NCBI GenBank assembly: GCA_947455705.1
Contig: CANGPO010000004.1
Span: 1-64,000 of the forward strand
Direction: 5' to 3'
From: Actinomycetota bacterium
GTDB lineage: Bacteria; Actinomycetota; Actinomycetes; S36-B12; CAIYMF01
Length of the DNA: 64,000 nucleotides
A program made the position numbers and the translations under genes. The first letter of the stretch is position 1. Every line of letters begins with the position of its first letter. Under the pieces are notes generated by a model. That model was not told where the DNA came from. It made no database searches and saw only the letters and a list, made by a program, of their open reading frames with translations. Of this stretch, positions 9,861-18,061 are shown in pieces.

Positions 9861-10304
9861 TTACTGCGCGACCTGCGTGATCTCAAATGGCTTGGGCTGC
9901 TGTGCTGCATGCGGGTGATCCGAACCTGCGTACACCTTGAGCTTGGAACCGATGTGACGGCCCAACTTGTTGTGCGGGAGCATGCCCTTGACGGCCTTCT
10001 CAACCGCGCGACGCGGGTCAGACTCGAGCAGGTCGACGTACGAGGTTGCACGCAGGCCGCCCGGGTAACCGGAGTGACGGTAGTCCATCTTTTGCTCACG
10101 CTTGTTACCCGTCAGGGCAACCTTCTCCGCATTGATGATGATGACAAAGTCGCCACCGTCCATGTGCGGGGCAAAGGTGGGCTTGTGCTTGCCACGCAGC
10201 AGCGCTGCTGCCTGAGTGGCAAGGCGTCCCAACACGACGTCGGTCGCGTCAATGACGTGCCACTCATGGGTGAGCTCGCTAGCTTTCGGGCTGTACGTAC
10301 GCAC
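9861..10304 (-). CDS. rplM: 50S ribosomal protein L13
   Basis: This early-assembly large-subunit protein has the signatures [15 protein letters not shown] and [15 protein letters not shown] and the motif [12 protein letters not shown] set the start at GTG 10304, giving [15 protein letters not shown], 147 residues, which is the family length and the N-terminus used by other actinobacteria; a GAAGG lies about 9 bases upstream. The track start at ATG 10337 would add 11 residues without a visible ribosome binding site. It is first in the rplM-rpsI operon. Confidence 0.95.
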   Translation of the reverse strand: MRTYSPKASELTHEWHVIDATDVVLGRLATQAAALLRGKHKPTFAPHMDGGDFVIIINAEKVALTGNKREQKMDYRHSGYPGGLRATSYVDLLESDPRRAVEKAVKGMLPHNKLGRHIGSKLKVYAGSDHPHAAQQPKPFEITQVAQ

Positions 10305-10567
10305 GCTGGTCGCCTTCGTTCTCGTCGGTTCGAACATTTACGTTGTTAAGTCGATGCGATACACAGTGCTTATCGCAGGTGTGCGCTGGGCCCTAAAGCC
10401 CTTTACACGGGTGGTGCACCGCTTCGCTGGCGGAATATTCTCCGCACCAGCGAGCCCCAGGTTCACCCTTGGGATCACACGGCGACACGCCAGAGTACCT
10501 GTAGCGCGGCTCGGGGGTCAAAACGGTGGTATTCCGCAGCCCCGGCCGCTCCTACGATCCGTCCGAT
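10305..10567. other. Intergenic region between the ABC-F gene and rplM
   Basis: These 263 bases lie downstream of the ABC-F stop and upstream of rplM and should hold the rplM-rpsI promoter. An imperfect inverted repeat CGCTGG...CCAGCG (about 10425-10452) with inner CGGA/TCCG could be a terminator or leader hairpin. I see no gene in it and no convincing -35/-10 pair. Confidence 0.4.
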
Positions 10568-12247
10568 TTACGCACGAATCGGACGAGTTTCGTCCCATAC
10601 CGGCTCCGGAACCTCACGAACCGTTCCATCAGCAGAAAAGACCACGAACCGGTCGAATCCCTTGGCGAACCAGCGATCGTGGGTCACGGCCAATACAGTC
10701 CCCTCAAAGGCCTCTAGGCCCTCCTCCAAGGCCTCGGCACTGGCCAAGTCGAGGTTATCCGTCGGCTCGTCAAGCAGCAGCAGGGTCGCACCTGAGAGCT
10801 CTAGCAGCAAGATCTGGAATCTGGCCTGCTGCCCGCCAGAGAGGGTTTCGAAGGTTTGATCTCCCGCGTACGCCAACTCGTACCGATCAAGTTTGCGGGC
10901 AGCCTGCTCACGTCCCATTCCGTCGCGGTGATCATCACCTCTGTGCAGGATTTCCAGCAGCGTTCGTCCCATGAGTTCGGGGTGATCATGGGTCTGGGCA
11001 AACCAGCCCGGACGTACGCGAGCGCCGAGGCGCACAACTCCGGAGTGCTCGACGGGCCGGATCTCGACGTCACCAATCGGCCGATGCTCGATATCCGGAT
11101 CTGATCCACCGGCAGCGAGCAGGCGCAGGAAGTGTGATTTTCCAGAGCCATTGGCACCGAGCACAGCGACACGTTCGCCGAACCACACCTCGAGATCAAA
11201 GGGCTTCATCAAGCCGGTCAGTTCGAGACCTTCACAGACCACCGCCCGCTTACCCGTGCGGCCACCGGTTAAGCGCATCCGAACGGTTTGATCGCGGGCG
11301 ATTTCCTGTGGCGGACCAATCTCTTCAAACTTCGCCAGGCGCGTCTTAGCCGCTTGATATCGGCTTGCGAGACCGTCGTTGTAGGCAGCCTTGTTCTTGT
11401 ACATCAGGACCAGGGCTTTGAGTTTTACATGCTCTTCATCCCAGCGACGACGCAGTTCTTCAAGGCGAGCGAATCGATCGGCGCGTGCCTGGTGATACGT
11501 GGCGAAGCTACCCGCATGCGTCCACGATGTGTTTCCAGCCGCACCAAGCTCGATAGTGACGACGTGAGTTGCCGTGCGCGACAACAACTCTCGGTCGTGC
11601 GATACGAACAGAACTGTCTTTGGTGATTCGGCCAGCCGTTGCTCAAGCCATTCCTTACCCGGTACGTCGAGATAGTTATCAGGCTCGTCGAGAAGTAAAA
11701 CTTCGTCTGTGCCACGAAGAAGTGCTTCGAGGGCGAGACGCTTTTGCTCACCTCCGGACAGAGTCCGAGTCTCGCGATATTGCGCGCGGTCAAAGGGAAT
11801 TCCGAGTGCCGCGACCGTGCAGGTATCCCACAGCACTTCCGCGTCGTAACCACCCGCATCCGCCCAATCAGAAAGTGCATGTGCGTACGCCATCTGCGTC
11901 GGCTCATCTTCACTTTCCATCATGCGTAACTCCGCCGCGTCGAGAGCGGCCGCGGCTTTGGTGATTCGCGGAGGCGATACCGAGAGCAGCAAATCGCGAA
12001 CGGTCGATTCGTCGCGCACCTGGCCGATGAACTGACGCATCACTCCAAGGCCACCCGAGCGCGTGATCGCACCTTCTTGGGCGTCAAGGTCACCGGAGAC
12101 GATCCGGATGAGCGTGGTCTTACCGGCACCATTGGCTCCCACGAGGGCAACTTTGGCGCCCTCACCTACACGAAATGAGACCTCGTCAAGGAGCACTCGC
12201 CCATCGGGCAGTGCATGAGTGACTTTGGCTACGTCGATATGACCCAC
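10568..12247 (-). CDS. ABC-F family ATP-binding cassette protein
   Basis: This soluble duplicated ABC ATPase has no membrane domain; ABC-F proteins act on the ribosome (translation factors or antibiotic protection). Domain 1 has Walker A GANGAGKTT and signature LSGGEQKRLALE with Walker B LLLDEPDNYLD. A linker rich in R/K/E follows. Domain 2 has GANGSGKSH, LSGGQQARFQ and LLLDEPTDNLDL. I moved the start to GTG 12247 (MGHIDVAKVTHALPDGRVLLDEVSFRVGEG), the N-terminus typical of this actinobacterial subfamily, 559 residues; the track adds 39 unrelated residues. Whether it is a housekeeping factor or a resistance determinant cannot be told from sequence. Confidence 0.9.
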   Translation of the reverse strand: MGHIDVAKVTHALPDGRVLLDEVSFRVGEGAKVALVGANGAGKTTLIRIVSGDLDAQEGAITRSGGLGVMRQFIGQVRDESTVRDLLLSVSPPRITKAAAALDAAELRMMESEDEPTQMAYAHALSDWADAGGYDAEVLWDTCTVAALGIPFDRAQYRETRTLSGGEQKRLALEALLRGTDEVLLLDEPDNYLDVPGKEWLEQRLAESPKTVLFVSHDRELLSRTATHVVTIELGAAGNTSWTHAGSFATYHQARADRFARLEELRRRWDEEHVKLKALVLMYKNKAAYNDGLASRYQAAKTRLAKFEEIGPPQEIARDQTVRMRLTGGRTGKRAVVCEGLELTGLMKPFDLEVWFGERVAVLGANGSGKSHFLRLLAAGGSDPDIEHRPIGDVEIRPVEHSGVVRLGARVRPGWFAQTHDHPELMGRTLLEILHRGDDHRDGMGREQAARKLDRYELAYAGDQTFETLSGGQQARFQILLLELSGATLLLLDEPTDNLDLASAEALEEGLEAFEGTVLAVTHDRWFAKGFDRFVVFSADGTVREVPEPVWDETRPIRA

Positions 12248-12431
12248 ACGGTCATTGTGTCCGATCGCGACCAACCGGGTCGAATCACTTTCAGTGCGGA
12301 TCGCAGCGATGCAACGATCACTCGCGGCAGGACTGTGGACGAGCACCACGAGCTGTCGCACCACCTGTGCACCATGAGCACAGTAATGGTTTCAGCCGAG
12401 CCAGGAGCGTGCGAGATAAAGATGACGGAAA

Positions 12432-12611
12432 ATGACAGTTAACCACGCAGGCGACGACGTGGACAGCGGTGACGTCGTACGACAGATGCGCGATGCGGAC
12501 CAAGTTGCGGCCGCACTGTCGGAGTCCGAGCAGGCGGCGGACATCGCAGATGAAGCCGACGAGCCACAGCGCACCGCAGCGGTACTAGCCGCACTTGGCC
12601 TGTCCACGTGA
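12432..12611 (+). CDS. Small acidic protein, possible antitoxin partner of the vapC remnant
   Basis: This 59-codon ORF is below the track cutoff; I translated it by hand. It begins MTVNHAGDDVDSGDVVRQM and ends AAVLAALGLST. It is acidic and Ala-rich, with a probable helix from about residue 20 to 55, and shows no recognisable ribbon-helix-helix or AbrB motif. Its TGA overlaps the GTG of the PIN-domain ORF as GTGA, the coupling expected of an antitoxin gene preceding its toxin. An in-frame stop lies 9 bases upstream of the ATG, so it cannot extend. The family is not recognised; the antitoxin role is inferred from position only. Confidence 0.5.
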   Translation: MTVNHAGDDVDSGDVVRQMRDADQVAAALSESEQAADIADEADEPQRTAAVLAALGLST

Positions 12612-12802
12612 CGACGTTTGCCTTGGATTCCTCGGCGGTGCTGGCGTGGATTCTGCAAGAGCGCGGGCGCTGGAAATCGGTGGGAGATGCACTGATTTTG
12701 GCCGTCACCGAACGTCTCGGCGTGCAGATCCTGACGAAGGACCGGTATTGGACGCAGTTTGCAGCCAACGGCCACACTCGGGTCGACATTGTTCAGATCT
12801 GA
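12608..12802 (+). pseudogene. VapC-like PIN-domain toxin with internal in-frame deletion
   Basis: The 64-residue ORF joins the N-terminus of a PIN ribonuclease (MTTFALDSSAVLAWIL, first catalytic Asp7) directly to its C-terminal third (GDALILAVTERLG, ILTKDRYW, ending VDIVQI, with Asp27 and Asp45). Full VapC proteins of this type are about 125-135 residues, so roughly 60-70 residues, including the usual mid-domain Glu, are missing around residue 20-25. The reading frame is intact, so the loss was in frame. The start is GTG, overlapping the preceding ORF by 4 bases. It is probably an inactive relic of a type II toxin-antitoxin system; a functional mini-PIN is less likely. Confidence 0.7.
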
Positions 12803-12853
12803 GCGACCTTGGTGACGACATGTCCGCGATTCTGCTGCTAAGCCAGAGCGTGA

Positions 12854-13711
12854 CTAATCATCCAGCAGGTTCAACTCGTCGTTACCTCGGAAGCGTTTGG
12901 CGCGCTCTGCTTGGGCTGCAAGATCGTGGTCCGGCGGATATTCAACGTGCTCAAGGCATAGGCCAATCGGTGCAACCACGTGCACGTCGGCGATGCGCTT
13001 GCCAGCGGCCAGCAATTGCGCAGGCCAATCACTATCTCGACGGCCATCCCCCACTGGTAGCAATGCGCCAACGACCGAACGCACCATCGAGTGGCAAAAC
13101 GCATCAGCACGAATCGTCATCACAGCGAGGTCGGACTCTGGCTCACGCACCCACTCAAGCTGCTTCAACGTGCGAACGCTGCTAGCTCCAACGCGCTGCT
13201 TACAAAAAGCAGTGAAGTCATGCTCACCCAGCAGAGGTAACGCCGCGGCATTCATGGCGTCGATATCGAGCCGCTGACCGGTACGACAGCGATGGTGCAG
13301 GACGTGCAGCCGCACTAGTGGATCAGCACCACCTGGAATATCCGAGACGCGATAGCGATACGTTCGCGCCAACGCAGACCACCGGGCATGGAATCCCGCT
13401 GGCGCCAATCCGATGGCACGAACACGAAGGTCGGATGGCAAAACTTCAGCCAATCGTCGCAGCGGCACCTCGCTGCCACGAGCCACGATGGCGTCCCAGT
13501 CAGCAATGGGGACATCGCAATGCACAACCTGCCCCCGGGCGTGCACCCCGGCGTCGGTCCGGCCGGCTACCGCAACGCGAATCGTCTCAACGGACCTGAA
13601 CGTCACCGCTAGTGCCGACTCCAGTTCGCCCTGCACCGTCCGAAGCCCCGGCTGGCGAGCCCAGCCGGAAAACTCGGTGCCGTCGTAGGCGACTTCAAGC
13701 TTTAAGCGAAT
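12854..13711 (-). CDS. truA: tRNA pseudouridine(38-40) synthase TruA; start codon unusual
   Basis: TruA isomerises uridines 38-40 in the tRNA anticodon arm. The catalytic Asp is in AGRTDAGVHA, and the RTYRYRV and MVRSVVGALLPVG segments are typical. The track starts at an internal GTG (VQGELESAL), but the conserved N-terminus continues upstream in the same frame: RLKLEVAYDGTEFSGWARQPGLRT. No ATG, GTG or TTG occurs in this frame back to the rplQ stop; the candidates are ATT at 13711 and CTG at 13726. Coordinates use the ATT (285 residues). The gene follows rplQ, as in most actinobacteria, behind a strong hairpin. Confidence 0.85.
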   Translation of the reverse strand: MRLKLEVAYDGTEFSGWARQPGLRTVQGELESALAVTFRSVETIRVAVAGRTDAGVHARGQVVHCDVPIADWDAIVARGSEVPLRRLAEVLPSDLRVRAIGLAPAGFHARWSALARTYRYRVSDIPGGADPLVRLHVLHHRCRTGQRLDIDAMNAAALPLLGEHDFTAFCKQRVGASSVRTLKQLEWVREPESDLAVMTIRADAFCHSMVRSVVGALLPVGDGRRDSDWPAQLLAAGKRIADVHVVAPIGLCLEHVEYPPDHDLAAQAERAKRFRGNDELNLLDD

Positions 13712-13747
13712 CCACGCCGAATCCAGTGAGCGATCAGGGATATGCGC

Positions 13748-13780
13748 GAGCCCGCCGTCCCCATCGGGGGCGGCGGGCTC
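13748..13780 (-). terminator. GC-rich hairpin between rplQ and truA
   Basis: The stem GAGCCCGCCG / CGGCGGGCTC (10 bp) is extended inward by CCCC/GGGG with one G-T pair, leaving a 3-base loop, about 15 bp in total. It lies about 34 bases after the rplQ stop on the minus strand. No U-tract follows (GCGCATATCC), so it could be a terminator, an attenuator or an RNA-processing site ahead of truA. Confidence 0.55.
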
Positions 13781-13813
13781 GTCACGATCATCTGTCGCGC
13801 TCAGGGCTATGCC

Positions 13814-14521
13814 TTACGCTTCGTCAGCTGCCTCAGTAGCTGCCTCTTCGACTGCATGTGCAGCCTCGTCAGCAGCTTCTTCTGCGGCGGCCTCGGCAGC
13901 CTTGGCTTCGGCCTTGACCTCATGCTCAACCTTGGCCTCGTCGACCAACTGCTCAACCTCGGCAGCGGCTTCCTCAACCTCGGCCTTGGCGGCCTTGGCC
14001 TCGTGCTCGACGAATTCCTTGGCATCCTCGACGATTTCGCCGGGGGTAGCCGTGCCCTCTGCATCGTGAAGGGCGGCAGCTGCCAACGCCTTCTCTTCAG
14101 CAGCCTTCTTCTCCTTGGCTGCGCGCTTTGCCGCGGCGGTGGCCTCGGCCACAACTGCCTCGGTCATCGGCTCAACCAATTCGATGACGGCCATGGGGGC
14201 TGCGTCGCCCTTGCGTGGACCAATCTTGGTGATGCGGGTGTAACCACCGGGACGGGTGGCGTAACGCGGACCAATGTCGGTGAACAGTTCGTGCACAACA
14301 TTCTTGTCGCGAATCACGGCGAGCACGCGACGACGAGCGTGCAGATCGCCGCGCTTGGCGAGGGTGATCATGCGCTCGGCAAGCGGACGTACGCGCTTGG
14401 CCTTGGCCTCAGTGGTGGTGATCTTGCCGTGCTCGAAAAGTGCAGTGGCAAGGTTCGCGAGGATCAAACGCTCGTGAGCCGGACCGCCGCCGAGACGGGG
14501 ACCCTTGGTAGGGGTAGGCAT
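13814..14521 (-). CDS. rplQ: 50S ribosomal protein L17 with long Ala/Glu-rich C-terminal extension
   Basis: The L17 core spans about residues 1-118 ([25 protein letters not shown], then [15 protein letters not shown]-type residues, ending MAVIELVEP). L17 lines the peptide exit tunnel region of the large subunit. A further 117 residues follow, composed almost entirely of A, E, K, V and D ([23 protein letters not shown]), predicted helical or coiled coil. Actinobacterial L17 often has an extension, but this one doubles the protein. It is the last gene of the rpsM-rpsK-rpsD-rpoA-rplQ block. Confidence 0.96.
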   Translation of the reverse strand: MPTPTKGPRLGGGPAHERLILANLATALFEHGKITTTEAKAKRVRPLAERMITLAKRGDLHARRRVLAVIRDKNVVHELFTDIGPRYATRPGGYTRITKIGPRKGDAAPMAVIELVEPMTEAVVAEATAAAKRAAKEKKAAEEKALAAAALHDAEGTATPGEIVEDAKEFVEHEAKAAKAEVEEAAAEVEQLVDEAKVEHEVKAEAKAAEAAAEEAADEAAHAVEEAATEAADEA

Positions 14522-14561
14522 GTCAGTTCTCCTGGTTTACGGATGCCGGTGATGAACAGCT

Positions 14562-15590
14562 CTAGAGCTGCTCGTCCTCGGCAAATCCCTGGTCGTCGTC
14601 ATCGTCGTCGTCATCGTCGTAGAACGAAACAACGCTGGTCGGGTCGAATCCGGGCGGGCTGTCCTTGAGCGCAAGACCGAGGGTTACGAGCTTGGCCTTG
14701 ACCTCATCGATGGACTTCGAGCCGAAGTTACGGATGTCGAGCAGATCTGCCTCACTGCGACCGATCAACTCACCAACCGTGTGGATGCCTTCACGCTTAA
14801 GGCAGTTGTAGGAACGCACGGTCAGATCAAGTGATTCGATCGGCGTCGACAACTGCTCGGCAACGAATGCATCAGCCGGTGACGGACCGATGTCGATACC
14901 TTCTGCGTCAAAGTTCAATTCGCGAGCAAGACCGAAGAGCTCCACGAGGGTCTTGCCGGCAGATGCGATGGCGTCACGGGGAGCCATTGACTGCTTGGTC
15001 TCAACATCGATCACAAGCCGGTCGAAGTCGGTGCGCTGCTCAACACGAGTGGCCTCAACCTTGTAGGTGACCTTGAGGACCGGTGAGTAGATCGAGTCAA
15101 CTGGAATGCGGCCGATTTCCTGACCTGGCTGCTTGTTCTGGACGGCAGACACATAGCCACGACCACGCTCAACAACGAGCTCGATCTCAAGCTTGCCCTT
15201 GTCGTTCAAGGTGGCGATGTGCAGGCCTGGGTTGTGAACCTCGACACCGGCTGGCGGCGCGATGTCCGCAGCGGTAACGGCACCCGGTCCCTGCTTGCGC
15301 AGGTACATCACAACCGGCTCGTCATGCTCTGACGAGACCACAAGCTGCTTGATGTTCAGGATCAGTTCGGTGACATCTTCCTTCATACCCGGAACTGTGG
15401 TGAATTCGTGAAGTACACCGTCAACGCGAATGCTCGTCACTGCCGCGCCTGGGATGGACGAAAGCAGAGTACGACGTACGGAGTTTCCGAGCGTGTAGCC
15501 GAAGCCTGGCTCGAGCGGCTCCATGATGAAGCGTGAACGGAATTCTGAGACCGGTTCTTCAGTGAGAGTCGGCCGTTGAGCGATCAGCAC
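14562..15590 (-). CDS. rpoA: DNA-directed RNA polymerase subunit alpha
   Basis: The alpha subunit dimer scaffolds assembly of RNA polymerase. The N-terminal dimerisation domain ([29 protein letters not shown]) runs to about residue 230, and the helix-hairpin-helix C-terminal domain contains [23 protein letters not shown]. After residue 325 an acidic tail with nine consecutive Asp residues is encoded by a GAC/GAT repeat. The length is 342 residues and the start is GTG. It lies between rpsD and rplQ, the standard alpha-operon position. Confidence 0.98.
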   Translation of the reverse strand: MLIAQRPTLTEEPVSEFRSRFIMEPLEPGFGYTLGNSVRRTLLSSIPGAAVTSIRVDGVLHEFTTVPGMKEDVTELILNIKQLVVSSEHDEPVVMYLRKQGPGAVTAADIAPPAGVEVHNPGLHIATLNDKGKLEIELVVERGRGYVSAVQNKQPGQEIGRIPVDSIYSPVLKVTYKVEATRVEQRTDFDRLVIDVETKQSMAPRDAIASAGKTLVELFGLARELNFDAEGIDIGPSPADAFVAEQLSTPIESLDLTVRSYNCLKREGIHTVGELIGRSEADLLDIRNFGSKSIDEVKAKLVTLGLALKDSPPGFDPTSVVSFYDDDDDDDDDQGFAEDEQL

Positions 15591-15703
15591 GTGATTGTCC
15601 TTCCATGGCGCCCACTATTTGACACCTGTGGTTGATAGCTAATACGTCCTTGCAATGCAACTAAGTGCGTGTGTGACTGGCGGGCGGCCAGTCACGGTCA
15701 GCA

Positions 15704-16330
15704 TTACTTCGAGTAGAGCTCAACGATCAGCTGTTCCTGCACCTGCGTGTCGATAACCGAACGCTCGGGCAAGGAGTGAACCAGAACGCGCATCCGCGAA
15801 GGGATGACCTCGATCCACGCTGGGGCCGGACGCGAGCCAAGCTCGGCGTATGCAACAACGAACGGCGTGAGTTCGCGGCTTGCGGCGCGAACCTCGACGA
15901 TGTCGTTGGGCGATACGCGGTAGGACGGGATGTCCACCTTGTGGCCGTTGACCGTGATGTGGCCGTGGCGCACGAACTGGCGGGCCATGTCACGGCTCTT
16001 TGCAAAGCCGGCACGGTAAACAACGTTGTCGAGGCGAGTCTCGAGGATACGAAGCAGGTTCTCACCAGTCTTGCCCTGCTTGCGCTGGGCCTCTTCGTAG
16101 TAGCCACGGAACTGCTTCTCCAGCACGCCGTAGATGCGCGCGCACTTCTGCTTCTCGCGCTTCTGCAGCAGGTATTCGCTCTCCTTGGTACGCGCGCGAC
16201 CGTGCTGGCCGGGCGGGTACGGGCGGCTCTCAAGCGGGCAGCGAGGTGAATCGCACTTGGAACCCTTAAGGAAAAGCTTGGTCTTCTCACGACGGCAGCG
16301 CTTACAGTCTGCCCCGGTGTAACGGGCCAT
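15704..16330 (-). CDS. rpsD: 30S ribosomal protein S4 (zinc-binding form)
   Basis: S4 is a primary 16S rRNA binder and, in some bacteria, a translational repressor of the alpha operon. It begins MARYTGADCKRCRREKTKLF and has Cys9, Cys12, Cys26 and Cys31 in a zinc-binding arrangement. The S4 RNA-binding domain is visible at RLDNVVYRAGFAKSRDMARQFVRHGHITVNG. The length is 208 residues, as expected. It is followed closely by rpoA after a gap of about 110 bases that may carry regulatory sequence. Confidence 0.98.
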   Translation of the reverse strand: MARYTGADCKRCRREKTKLFLKGSKCDSPRCPLESRPYPPGQHGRARTKESEYLLQKREKQKCARIYGVLEKQFRGYYEEAQRKQGKTGENLLRILETRLDNVVYRAGFAKSRDMARQFVRHGHITVNGHKVDIPSYRVSPNDIVEVRAASRELTPFVVAYAELGSRPAPAWIEVIPSRMRVLVHSLPERSVIDTQVQEQLIVELYSK

Positions 16331-16353
16331 GATTCGTGTAACTCTCTCTCAGG

Positions 16354-16761
16354 TCAGACGCGACGGCGCTTGGGTGGGCGGCAGCCGTTGTGCGGGCTCG
16401 GGGTAACGTCCTGAATCGTGCCGACCTCAAGTCCGGCCGCCTGAAGCGAACGGATCGCGGTCTCGCGGCCGGAGCCGGGACCCTTGACGAAGACGTCGAC
16501 CTTCTTCATGCCGTGCTCCATGGCGCGGCGTGCGGCAGCCTCGGCGGCGAGCTGGGCGGCGAAGGGGGTGCTCTTACGAGAACCCTTGAAACCGACCTGA
16601 CCTGAGGACGCCCATGAGATCACAGCACCTGTTGGGTCTGTAATCGAGACGATCGTGTTGTTGAACGTGCTCTTGATGTGCGCGTGGCCGTGAGCCACGT
16701 TCTTCTTCTCCTTGCGGCGCACCTTCTTCGCGCCAGCAGCCGTACGGCTCTTGGGAGGCAT
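16354..16761 (-). CDS. rpsK: 30S ribosomal protein S11
   Basis: S11 forms part of the platform that contacts the 16S rRNA 690/790 loops. The protein (135 residues) has the conserved [18 protein letters not shown] and the C-terminal signature [20 protein letters not shown]. It sits between rpsM and rpsD with short gaps, in the usual alpha-operon order. Confidence 0.98.
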   Translation of the reverse strand: MPPKSRTAAGAKKVRRKEKKNVAHGHAHIKSTFNNTIVSITDPTGAVISWASSGQVGFKGSRKSTPFAAQLAAEAAARRAMEHGMKKVDVFVKGPGSGRETAIRSLQAAGLEVGTIQDVTPSPHNGCRPPKRRRV

Positions 16762-16833
16762 AAACCATTCCGTTCTAGGTTGAGGTGATCGGTCCTTCGG
16801 TCGCTAGCGGGTGCCAGCAGGACCGTCGGACTA

Positions 16834-17208
16834 CTACTTGGCCTTCTTCTTTCCGGCCACGGTCTTCTTGGGTCCCTTACGGGTACGCGCATTGGTATGC
16901 GTGCGCTGGCCATGGACCGGGAGACCACGACGGTGGCGAATACCCTGGTAGCAGCCAATCTCGACCTTGCGACGGATGTCAGCGGCAACTTCACGGCGGA
17001 GGTCACCTTCGGTCTTGTAGTTACCCTCAAGGAATTCGCGGAGCTGGATCAGCTCTTCATCGGTGAGGTCTTTGACGCGGGTGTCCGGATTGATACCGGT
17101 TGCTGCCAGCGTCTGGGCGGCGCGCGTGCGGCCAACACCAAAAATGTAGGTAAGTGCGATCTCGACGCGCTTATCACGCGGGAGATCTACACCGATAAGA
17201 CGTGCCAT
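16834..17208 (-). CDS. rpsM: 30S ribosomal protein S13
   Basis: S13 is the head protein that contacts P-site tRNA and the intersubunit bridge B1. The sequence [26 protein letters not shown] and the helix-rich centre lead to [29 protein letters not shown], the standard C-terminus. The length is 124 residues. Upstream, 205 bases containing three perfect hairpins separate it from rpmJ, so it may start its own transcription or regulation unit. Confidence 0.98.
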   Translation of the reverse strand: MARLIGVDLPRDKRVEIALTYIFGVGRTRAAQTLAATGINPDTRVKDLTDEELIQLREFLEGNYKTEGDLRREVAADIRRKVEIGCYQGIRHRRGLPVHGQRTHTNARTRKGPKKTVAGKKKAK

Positions 17209-17277
17209 CGGGTGGTTCTCTCTTTCATTCGTCCGGAGGTTTCCAAGAGCGCTACCGGTCCCACCACCCAGGTGGGT

Positions 17278-17411
17278 CCCCGGCCTCCGGGCCGGGGGTG
17301 GCGTCCCGCACGCGGCACGTGTGCTGCGCGGGGGTCGGGTATCCGCTCTATCTCAGGTTGTGATCGCTGGATCACAACTGCTGCGGTTACGACATCAGGT
17401 GATGTCGTAAC
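17278..17411 (-). promoter_or_regulatory. Three tandem perfect hairpins between rpmJ and rpsM
   Basis: Three separate inverted repeats lie in this 205-base gap. CCCCGGCC/GGCCGGGG with a 4-base loop is at 17278-17297. GTTGTGATC/GATCACAAC with loop GCTG is at 17357-17378. GTTACGACATCA/TGATGTCGTAAC is at 17386-17411, only two bases after the rpmJ stop codon. None is followed by a U-run. They may be a terminator/anti-terminator set or a protein-binding leader of the alpha operon (S4 regulates the equivalent E. coli mRNA); the mechanism is inferred. Confidence 0.5.
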
Positions 17412-17413
17412 GA

Positions 17414-17527
17414 CTAGCCCTGCCGTTGCTTATGGCGGGGGTTCTCACAAATGACCATGACGCGTCCGTGACGACGAATCACCTTGCACTTGTCGCAGAT
17501 GGGCTTAACGCTTGGATTAACCTTCAT
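17414..17527 (-). CDS. rpmJ: 50S ribosomal protein L36
   Basis: This gene is too short for the ORF track; I translated it by hand as [37 protein letters not shown], 37 residues. It is the zinc-ribbon (C+) form: Cys11, Cys14, Cys27 and His32 are the ligands. The position after infA and before rpsM is the conserved one. The ATG is preceded by GGAGAGAACG. Confidence 0.97.
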   Translation of the reverse strand: MKVNPSVKPICDKCKVIRRHGRVMVICENPRHKQRQG

Positions 17528-17611
17528 CGTTCTCTCCACGGGGTCGTGCCAGGCGCGAACGCCCGTGCGTAGTTGGAGACTTTCAACTCTTGTGAGCTGC
17601 TAGCCGAGGAC

Positions 17612-17833
17612 TTACTTGTAGCGGTAAACGATCCGGCCGCGAGTTAGGTCGTAGGGCGAAAGCTCCACAACAACCCGGTCATCAGGAAGGATACGGATGT
17701 AGTGCATCCGCATTTTCCCGCTGATGTGAGCTAGCACTTTGTGCCCGTTATCCAATTCCACCCGGAACATGGCGTTCGGGAGGGACTCGGTGATCGTGCC
17801 CTCTAACTCGATGGCACCGTCTTTTTTGGGCAT
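17612..17833 (-). CDS. infA: Translation initiation factor IF-1
   Basis: IF-1 is an OB-fold protein that occupies the ribosomal A site during initiation. With the start at ATG 17833 it reads [42 protein letters not shown] and ends [15 protein letters not shown], exactly 73 residues as in other actinobacteria. The track start at 17884 adds 17 residues not found in the family. It lies downstream of map and upstream of rpmJ. Confidence 0.97.
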   Translation of the reverse strand: MPKKDGAIELEGTITESLPNAMFRVELDNGHKVLAHISGKMRMHYIRILPDDRVVVELSPYDLTRGRIVYRYK

Positions 17834-17891
17834 GTACTCGCTTTTCATCCGTTTCATTGGTCTGGCCATCAAGTTAAGCCGCATGACGATC

Positions 17892-17911
17892 CCGGGTACC
17901 GAAGTACCCGG
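17892..17911 (-). promoter_or_regulatory. Hairpin with UUCG loop upstream of infA
   Basis: On the minus strand the sequence is CCGGGTAC-TTCG-GTACCCGG, a perfect 8-bp stem closed by a C(UUCG)G extra-stable tetraloop, 58 bases before the infA start. It has no U-tract and so may be an mRNA-stabilising or leader structure instead of a terminator of map. Confidence 0.5.
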
Positions 17912-18061
17912 CAGTAGGCATGATGGGCCACGGCTCGATGAGCCAACGGCTATCTTAGGCCAGAACTGCGCAGGGGTGTTAATCCAGATTGGCCGGACGT
18001 CAAGGCTGATCCGCCAAAACTTGTAAAACCGCAGGTCAACGCCGTTTCCTGCGTGTCGCAG

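Noticed and set aside
10568-12247. ABC-F gene as an antibiotic-resistance determinant
   Set aside because: The family includes both resistance and housekeeping factors; there is no mobile element or regulatory leader around it, so resistance cannot be supported.
12392-12789. Two minus-strand ORFs of 116-127 residues over the vapBC-like locus
   Set aside because: Their sequences are Arg/Ser/Pro-rich without a recognisable fold, whereas the plus-strand frame matches a PIN domain and has GTGA coupling.
13742-14668. 308-residue plus-strand ORF rich in Leu/Gly
   Set aside because: It is antisense to rplQ and the end of rpoA; its low-complexity composition mirrors the Ala/Glu tail of L17.
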